In this document: positions 39,909 to 45,493 of the stretch, in pieces
Layout: every line of letters starts with the position of its first letter
Numbering within the stretch: the first letter of the stretch is position 1
Position numbers and translations under genes: made by a program
The notes under the pieces: model-generated
What the model saw: only the letters and a program-made list of their open reading frames with translations
Told to the model about the DNA's origin: nothing
The model's database searches: none
DNA from: an uncultured Candidatus Melainabacteria bacterium
Lineage (GTDB): Bacteria > Cyanobacteriota > Vampirovibrionia > Gastranaerophilales > Gastranaerophilaceae
Direction: 5' to 3'
DNA: 45,493 bases
NCBI GenBank assembly: GCA_949841365.1
Contig: CATKZI010000008.1
Location: 1-45,493, forward strand

Positions 39909-41580
39909 AATTATTTCAATAATATTAATCTTAGGCTTGTTTTGCGGATTCTGCACATTTGAGCATCTCAGAAAATCCGAAAAAGCTGTAGTTAAAATCA
40001 TAGCGCCTGCGGTGATTGAGCTTGAAAAAGAAGTTATATGCGTTCCGAATGTTGAAACTTTTACTGCGGATTTGAATAAAAACCAGACTGAATTTGAAAA
40101 GAAATACAAGATATCTCATGAAGATGCACTAAAACTCGGATATCTTACTGACAAATTTGCAGAAGATTTTCTGTCCGCCAAGAGTGTAAAAGTAAAATAC
40201 ACAGGAGAAAAAACTCAAAACTGTGCTTTTAGTGATATTTATGTACAAAAACAATCTTATAGAGAACATCTGATAAATGCAGGGTTCGCAAACGGATTTT
40301 CTAAACAGCTTGAAAAAGCTAAAAAACTTAATCTTGTTATTTTAAACCACAAAAGCAATAAATATCACAAACTGAACTGCAAATACGGTTCTATTGCACA
40401 TGATGTTATTATCTTACCGGAACGTCAGCTTCCTAAAGATGCAAAGCCATGCAAATTCTGTCATGTTGAAAAGACTTCTGCACCTGCCGCAAAAACCTAT
40501 CCGCTTGCAATTTCAAACGGTGATATAAAAATGTATCTTACTGATTTGACATTAACTCTAAAACCCGATAACAAATGTAAATCTATGGTGTGTCAGGAGT
40601 TAACCGAACTTATAAACTCTGCACAAACATCAATTGATATTGCATTATACGGCTGGGGACAAGTCCCGAATATTTACAATGCACTTAAAAAAGCAAAACA
40701 GCGAGGAGTAAAAGTCCGAATTGTTTACGACATCAGCAAAGATAACTATTATCCTGAAACAAAGTTGCTGCTGAAACTTGCTGATGAAAAAATCGGTGAT
40801 AATCCGCAAATACTTATGCACAACAAATTTTTTATTATAGACAATAAAAAATTATTTACAGGTTCAATGAATTTTGCACCGACAGGCTTGTCAGGTTTCA
40901 ATTCTAACTGTGTATTTTCAATTAATTCACTTGAAATTGCAAAAATTTATGAAGCAGAATTTGAACAAATGCTTAAAGGAAAATTTCACGGCAATAAAAC
41001 AAAACTTCAATCAAAAACAATAAAACTTGATGACACAAAAATTACACCCTTGTTTTCACCCAAAGACAAAGTTATTACTAATAATGTTATTCCGCTCATC
41101 AATAGTGCCAAACATTATATTTATATTCCTGCATTCATAATTACTCATGACGAACTTTCAAATGCAATTATAAATGCACACAATCGGAATGTTACCGTTA
41201 AAATTATAGCAGATGCCGCAAATTCTATTAATACCAGAAGCAAGTTAAAACAACTACGTCAGGCAGGGATTCCCGTTAAAATTGAAAATTATGCCGGCAA
41301 AATGCACTCTAAAACAATTATAATTGACGACAAATATTTAATCACGGGTTCTATGAACTTTTCAAACAGCGGCGAAAATAAGAATGATGAAAACTGCCTG
41401 ATTATTGAAAGCGAGCGGTTTGCAAGATATTACCGTGAATTTTTTGAATATTTGTGGAATAAAATTCCTTACAAACACTATGTGCGCGCAGAAGGAAAAG
41501 ATTCAATCGGTTCATGTTCTGACGGCATCGATAACAACTACGACGGAAAAATTGATATGCAGGATGAAGCTTGTCAATAA
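39895..41580 (+). CDS. Secreted phospholipase D-like nuclease with extra domains
   Basis: A 561-aa protein with an N-terminal signal-like segment. The order is a thermonuclease-like stretch (about 80-145, LTDKFAEDFLSAKSVKVKYTG, DIYVQKQSYREHLINAGFA), then an Ada-type metal motif (KYHKLNCKYG, KPCKFC). Two PLD HKD motifs (MHNKFFIIDNKKLFTGSM and MHSKTIIIDDKYLITGSM) form one active site. A C-terminal Ca-binding-like loop (DGIDNNYDGKIDMQDE) ends the protein. Together this suggests an exported nuclease. The ATG at 39895 is preferred to the GTG two codons earlier; coupling to the preceding gene is likely. Confidence 0.87.
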   Translation: MQINRIISIILILGLFCGFCTFEHLRKSEKAVVKIIAPAVIELEKEVICVPNVETFTADLNKNQTEFEKKYKISHEDALKLGYLTDKFAEDFLSAKSVKVKYTGEKTQNCAFSDIYVQKQSYREHLINAGFANGFSKQLEKAKKLNLVILNHKSNKYHKLNCKYGSIAHDVIILPERQLPKDAKPCKFCHVEKTSAPAAKTYPLAISNGDIKMYLTDLTLTLKPDNKCKSMVCQELTELINSAQTSIDIALYGWGQVPNIYNALKKAKQRGVKVRIVYDISKDNYYPETKLLLKLADEKIGDNPQILMHNKFFIIDNKKLFTGSMNFAPTGLSGFNSNCVFSINSLEIAKIYEAEFEQMLKGKFHGNKTKLQSKTIKLDDTKITPLFSPKDKVITNNVIPLINSAKHYIYIPAFIITHDELSNAIINAHNRNVTVKIIADAANSINTRSKLKQLRQAGIPVKIENYAGKMHSKTIIIDDKYLITGSMNFSNSGENKNDENCLIIESERFARYYREFFEYLWNKIPYKHYVRAEGKDSIGSCSDGIDNNYDGKIDMQDEACQ

Positions 41581-42272
41581 AGTATTTTTGCATCAACACT
41601 TTTAAAAGAATTGACACTGTTATTTAAGCTTCTGGCTAAATCAGCAGCTGTTTTTGCATTATAAAATTTTCCGCTTGTGACAAGCGACGTACATTCCAAT
41701 TGCTCCAAATCCTCCTCATCATCAATATTAAATGCAATAACATCAATATTTATATCTTTTCGGACTTTTATAAGTTCCATAACATATTTACACGGACTTT
41801 CGTCGCAATTTTCGCCACCGTCTGTCAATAATATTATATGTTTTTTGCCTGTAAAACCAATAAAATCATTTTTAACAGCCTGTTTTAAAGAATAAGTTAT
41901 TGGAGTCATTCCCCGTGGTTTAATCTCCATTAACCTGTCTCTTACCTTCATTCCGTTAGAACGCGCAATAGGTGACACCAGAGTTGATGCTCTGCACGCT
42001 TCCATAGGAGTGAAACCCATTCTGTGCCCGTAAACCCTTAAACCTACAGAAACATTAGGGTTTAAATTAGGTAAAATTGATTTCATTGTGTCAATCATCA
42101 AATCGACTTTTCGTTTACCGTTTAAGTATTCAGACATGCTGTTTGAAAAATCAAGAATAAATAAAACTCTCTCATCCTCATTAATATCAGGTGAATTCCC
42201 TGAGCGATAAACATTGTAATTTCCCGCAAATACAGGCAGAGACAGTAATAATAAAAGCAATAAAATTTTCAT
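41574..42272 (-). CDS. Secreted VWA-domain protein
   Basis: A 232-aa protein with a signal peptide (MKILLLLLLLSLPVFAG). The von Willebrand A domain has an intact MIDAS motif (DFSNSMS), a Thr (GMTPIT) and the Asp of LLTDGGENCD. Two or more Cys in the domain (MEACRA, CDESPCKY) suggest disulfides. The role is probably adhesion or assembly of envelope complexes. TATATA lies 6 nt before the chosen ATG, so it is probably leaderless. The 3' end overlaps the PLD gene by 7 bp. Confidence 0.88.
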   Translation of the reverse strand: MKILLLLLLLSLPVFAGNYNVYRSGNSPDINEDERVLFILDFSNSMSEYLNGKRKVDLMIDTMKSILPNLNPNVSVGLRVYGHRMGFTPMEACRASTLVSPIARSNGMKVRDRLMEIKPRGMTPITYSLKQAVKNDFIGFTGKKHIILLTDGGENCDESPCKYVMELIKVRKDINIDVIAFNIDDEEDLEQLECTSLVTSGKFYNAKTAADLARSLNNSVNSFKSVDAKILY

Positions 42273-42314
42273 AATATTTATATAATACAAATTAACATCA
42301 GACTAATCCCCCGA

Positions 42315-42346
42315 TTGACGATTATTCTTGCTTGCAATATTATAAA
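42315..42346 (+). promoter_or_regulatory. Promoter of the methionine gamma-lyase-family gene
   Basis: TTGACG (42315-42320) and, after 17 bp, TATTAT (42338-42343). An alternative TATAAA (42341-42346) lies 6 nt before the ATG. Either gives little or no leader. Confidence 0.55.
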
Positions 42347-42352
42347 TGTATT

Positions 42353-43582
42353 ATGAATAAATTAATTAAAGATGCCGAAAAAAGCTTAACAAAAGAATTT
42401 GAACAAATTGAAGATATCAGAGATTATAATCAGGAAAAAGTACTGAATGCCTTTATTGACAATAAAGTCGCACCGGAACATTTTTATACTGTTTCAGGAT
42501 ACGGTCATGATGACTTGGGCAGAGAAGTTTTGGATAAAGTTTTTGCAGATGTTTTTAAAACTGAAAAAGCTATTGCGAGAATACATTTCGCATCAGGTAC
42601 ACACACACTTGCCTGCTGTTTGTTCGGAAACCTTCGTTATGGAGATAAGTTGATTTCTGTTGCGGGTGCGCCGTACGATACTATGCAGGAAGTTATCGGA
42701 ACTGCAGGAGATGAGGAAACTAAACGTTCATCATTGATAGGTAACGGCGTTCTTTATGATGAAGTTCCTTTAAAAGACGGAACAGACATTGATTTTGAAA
42801 AACTTGAGCAAACCATTGATAAAACTGTAACAATGGTTCTAATTCAGCGTTCAAAAGGTTATTCGACAAGAAAATCATTATCAATGGAAACAATTGAAAA
42901 GATTTGTGAAATTGTTAAATCAAAAAATCCTGATTGTATCTGCTTTGTAGACAACTGCTATGGTGAATTTGTAGATTATAAAGAACCGACAGAAGTCGGA
43001 GCGGATTTAGTTGCGGGTTCATTAATTAAAAATATCGGCGGTGGAATAGTCGAAGCAGGCGGATATGTTGCAGGAAAAGGTCTTTACGTTGACAGAACCG
43101 CAAACCGCTTAACTGCCCCAGGGATTGGCTCGGAAGGCGGCGCAATGTTCAATCAACACAGATTAATTTTCCAAGGTCTTTTTATGGCACCATCTGTTGT
43201 CTGTGATGCCGTAAAAGGTGCAGTGCTTGCCGCAAAAATCTTTGATGAAATAGGTTATGATAGTGCTCCGAAATATTATGAAAAACGCACTGATATTATT
43301 CAAAATATAACTTTCGGCTCACCCGAACCTTTGGAAGAGTTTTGTAGAACAATTCAATCGCTGTCACCCGTTAACGGTTATGTAACTCCTATTCCTGAAT
43401 ACATCCCGGGATATGAAGATCAGGTAATTATGGCAGGCGGTACATTCATTGAAGGTTCAACAATAGAATTATCAGCAGACGGTCCTATGCGTCCGCCTTA
43501 CACAGCTTATATGCAGGGCGGTTTGAACTACGCACACGTCAAAATTGCATTATCAAAAATACTCGAAAAAGTTGCATATTAA
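42353..43582 (+). CDS. Methionine gamma-lyase-family PLP protein
   Basis: A 409-aa fold-type I PLP enzyme of the Met_gamma_lyase (aluminium-resistance protein) family. YGHDDLGREVL, RIHFASGTHTLACCLFGNLRYGD, FVDNCYGEF (PLP Asp) and AGSLIKNIGGG (Schiff-base Lys) are clear, as is the late APGIGSEGGAMF block. Family members are annotated as C-S lyases but few are characterised, so the substrate is open. The ATG at 42353 is set by the promoter; an in-frame ATG seven codons earlier is unlikely. Confidence 0.9.
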   Translation: MNKLIKDAEKSLTKEFEQIEDIRDYNQEKVLNAFIDNKVAPEHFYTVSGYGHDDLGREVLDKVFADVFKTEKAIARIHFASGTHTLACCLFGNLRYGDKLISVAGAPYDTMQEVIGTAGDEETKRSSLIGNGVLYDEVPLKDGTDIDFEKLEQTIDKTVTMVLIQRSKGYSTRKSLSMETIEKICEIVKSKNPDCICFVDNCYGEFVDYKEPTEVGADLVAGSLIKNIGGGIVEAGGYVAGKGLYVDRTANRLTAPGIGSEGGAMFNQHRLIFQGLFMAPSVVCDAVKGAVLAAKIFDEIGYDSAPKYYEKRTDIIQNITFGSPEPLEEFCRTIQSLSPVNGYVTPIPEYIPGYEDQVIMAGGTFIEGSTIELSADGPMRPPYTAYMQGGLNYAHVKIALSKILEKVAY

Positions 43583-43743
43583 GTTTTATTAAGCACCTCT
43601 TAACCGCATATAACTAATTCTTTAGGATTAGTAAACTATTATTTTACTATACTATTTGACTATTCATTTTTTGTGGTAAACTGTTATAGTTACCCTTAAA
43701 ATGGGCAAAGTTTTACAATAGTTATAAGAAGAGGAAGGTTAAT

Positions 43744-45435
43744 ATGTCATTACCAAATGTAGCATATTTCTCAATGGAAATCGCAATGGATCAGTCTTTA
43801 AAAACTTATTCCGGCGGTTTAGGATTTTTGGCAGGCTCTCACATGTTGTCTGCAGGATATTTGCAAATGCCTATGGTCGGCGTTACTATGTTATGGTCTT
43901 ATGGTTACTACGATCAGCGTATCGCTCACAATGGTCAGGTAGAAGTTGCTTATATCAGAAAATATTATGATTTCTTGAAAGATATAAATGTTTCAACCGA
44001 AGTGGATATTTTCGGTGAAAAAGTTAAAGTTAAAGCTTACTTAGTTGAACCCGAATTATTCGGAACTTGCCCTGTTTACCTTTTAACAACCGATATCGAA
44101 GGTAACAGCGACTGGGCTAAGAGCATTTCTCACAAACTTTACGATGGTAATGAAAAAATCAGAATTGCTCAAGAAACAGTTCTTGGTATTGCAGGTGTTA
44201 GAATCCTTCAACAAGTCGGATACAATTTTGATGTTATTCACATGAACGAAGGTCACGCACTTCCTGCTGCATTTGAATTATTAAGACAATACAACGGTAA
44301 CCTTGAAGAAGTTAAAAAGAAAACTGTATTCACAACTCACACTCCTGTTGCTGCAGGTAATGAAGTTCACTGGGTTGATACACTTATGGAAGGCGGTTTC
44401 TTTGCAGGATGTTCAAGAGAAACTGCAGTTCAATTAGGCGGTGAAAACTTCTCACTTACAGTTGCTGCATTGAGAATGTCAAGACTTGCTAACGCAGTAT
44501 CTCAATTACACGGACTTGTTTCTAACAAAATGTGGGAATGGGTTGAAGGCAGATGCCCGATCAGAGCCATTACAAATGCAGTAAATCTGCATTACTGGCA
44601 GGATGATAGAATTAAAAATGCATCTACACCTGAACAATTACTTTCCGTCAAACGTGAAATGAAAGCTGAATTGTTTGAATATGTTGCAAATGTTGCCGGT
44701 AAAAGATTTGACCCTGATGTATTAACAATCACATGGGCAAGAAGATTTGCAGACTACAAACGTGCTTGGTTAATTTTGATGGATAAAGACAGAATTAACA
44801 AATTGTTAGATGAAAACAAAATCCAAATCATCTTTGCAGGTAAATTCCACCCTGATGATGTTATGGGTAAAGAAATGTTTAATAAAATACTTAACCGTTC
44901 TCACAGCATGAAAAATGTTGTTGTATTACCCGGTTATGAACTTGAATTATCAGGTAAACTAAAACGTGGTTCTGATATTTGGTTAAACACACCGTTAAGA
45001 CCTTTTGAAGCATCAGGTACTTCAGGCATGTCAGCTAACATGAACGGTGCATTACACTTATCTATCTATGACGGTTGGACTGTTGAAGGTACATTTAACG
45101 GAATTAACGGCTACACAGTTGAATATCCGGGACTTGATGATGAAATGCCTTGGGAAGAACGTCACTGGAAAGACCATGAATGTGTTATGGATACAATTGA
45201 AAATCAAATTATTCCAACTTACTATGAAAACAAAGCTGAATGGGCTCGCTTGATGAGACAAGCTATCAGAACTTCTGAAGCTTACTTCAACTCTGACAGA
45301 ATGGTAATCGAATATTACAACAGATTGTATAAACCTATTGCACATAATGATTCAACATCAGGTGACGAGAAAAAAGAAATGAATATTTCAGAAACTCCGA
45401 CATTTGATGCTTGGACATTCTCAAACATCAAGTAA
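43744..45435 (+). CDS. Alpha-glucan phosphorylase-family protein lacking the PLP lysine
   Basis: A 563-aa protein of the short glucan phosphorylase group (GT35). VAYFSMEIAMDQSLKTYSGGLGFLAGSH, HMNEGHALPAAFE, TTHTPVAAGNE, WARRFADYKRAWL and FAGKFHPDD are conserved. In phosphorylases the PLP-binding Lys lies in the motif ASGTxxMK; here the motif reads ASGTSGMSANMNGAL, with Ser430 in that position. Unless PLP is bound otherwise, glycogen phosphorolysis would be lost and the protein may be a transferase or a glucan-binding regulator. GAGGAAGG lies before the ATG, and a terminator follows. Confidence 0.85.
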   Translation: MSLPNVAYFSMEIAMDQSLKTYSGGLGFLAGSHMLSAGYLQMPMVGVTMLWSYGYYDQRIAHNGQVEVAYIRKYYDFLKDINVSTEVDIFGEKVKVKAYLVEPELFGTCPVYLLTTDIEGNSDWAKSISHKLYDGNEKIRIAQETVLGIAGVRILQQVGYNFDVIHMNEGHALPAAFELLRQYNGNLEEVKKKTVFTTHTPVAAGNEVHWVDTLMEGGFFAGCSRETAVQLGGENFSLTVAALRMSRLANAVSQLHGLVSNKMWEWVEGRCPIRAITNAVNLHYWQDDRIKNASTPEQLLSVKREMKAELFEYVANVAGKRFDPDVLTITWARRFADYKRAWLILMDKDRINKLLDENKIQIIFAGKFHPDDVMGKEMFNKILNRSHSMKNVVVLPGYELELSGKLKRGSDIWLNTPLRPFEASGTSGMSANMNGALHLSIYDGWTVEGTFNGINGYTVEYPGLDDEMPWEERHWKDHECVMDTIENQIIPTYYENKAEWARLMRQAIRTSEAYFNSDRMVIEYYNRLYKPIAHNDSTSGDEKKEMNISETPTFDAWTFSNIK

Positions 45436-45453
45436 AGCTAATATCAATATTTT

Positions 45454-45485
45454 AAAGGGTTTCCAGAATTTGGAAGCCCTTTTTT
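45454..45485 (+). terminator. Terminator of the phosphorylase-like gene
   Basis: AAAGGGTTTCCA-GAAT-TTGGAAGCCCTT with a T6 tail; one G-T wobble in the stem. Confidence 0.88.
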
Positions 45486-45493
45486 AATACTCA

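Noticed and set aside
1-45493. CRISPR arrays and IS elements
   Set aside because: No regularly spaced direct repeats, no Cas proteins and no transposase motifs were seen.

Overview
The window looks like chromosomal DNA of a low-GC gut bacterium, most likely a Candidatus Gastranaerophilales / Melainabacteria-type organism. Evidence is the AT-rich coding, several small orphan proteins, type IV prepilin-like proteins with an FTLAE(V/I)LITLGII leader, a large SRP RNA with an Alu domain, and standard-code stops including TGA. The lineage is inferred from family content, not from a phylogenetic marker search.

The main discovery is an apparently intact integrated microvirus (ssDNA phage, gokushovirus gene order) at 15457-21001. 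It has VP5 (nonstructural protein), a 36-aa ORF, VP3 (scaffold), VP1 (major capsid), VP2 (pilot), an M15 peptidase, a 37-aa basic protein and VP4 (HUH replication initiator). It encodes no integrase. Its ends are a 21-bp direct repeat inside a dif-like 11-6-11 Xer site, so host XerCD is the likely recombinase. The phage sits inside a host gene recognisable as a tRNA mnm5U-type methyltransferase (mnmD). The 5' part (20983-21630) and the 3' part (14919-15458) join in frame when one repeat copy is removed, giving a 395-aa protein.

Left flank (1-15448). A coiled-coil orphan protein is followed by a PLP Orn/Lys/Arg decarboxylase-like enzyme with a PilZ protein, an acyltransferase, and a fragment of the spc ribosomal operon (rpsE-rpmD-rplO-secY). 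Next come a prepilin, an XRE regulator, phosphomannomutase/phosphoglucomutase, an orphan sugar-ABC permease and a CoA-disulfide-reductase-type flavoprotein. A second prepilin gene follows whose 5' end carries a run of ten G that puts it out of frame (phase-variation candidate). Last is an FAD oxidoreductase co-directional with and overlapping mnmD.

Right flank (21001-45493). This holds thrB, a Met/Gln-rich orphan, an AI-2E transporter, a radical SAM protein, a histidine-phosphatase-like protein lacking its catalytic His, leuD, and rpsL-rpsG behind an unusually long structured leader. It continues with glutaredoxin and an Hcp-like protein, wecB, a GIY-YIG protein, a two-component locus, desulfoferrodoxin, SRP RNA, a GT2 glycosyltransferase, a ChbG/YdjC deacetylase, a secreted PLD nuclease-like protein, a VWA protein, a methionine gamma-lyase-family enzyme and a glucan-phosphorylase-like protein that lacks the PLP lysine.

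A recurrent regulatory theme is a -10 box 6 or 7 nt before the ATG with no ribosome-binding site (leaderless starts). It is seen at mnmD, the ABC permease, the flavoprotein, a membrane-anchored orphan, wecB, the histidine kinase, the VWA protein and others. Genes inside transcripts and the phage genes use clear AGGAG-type sites instead.
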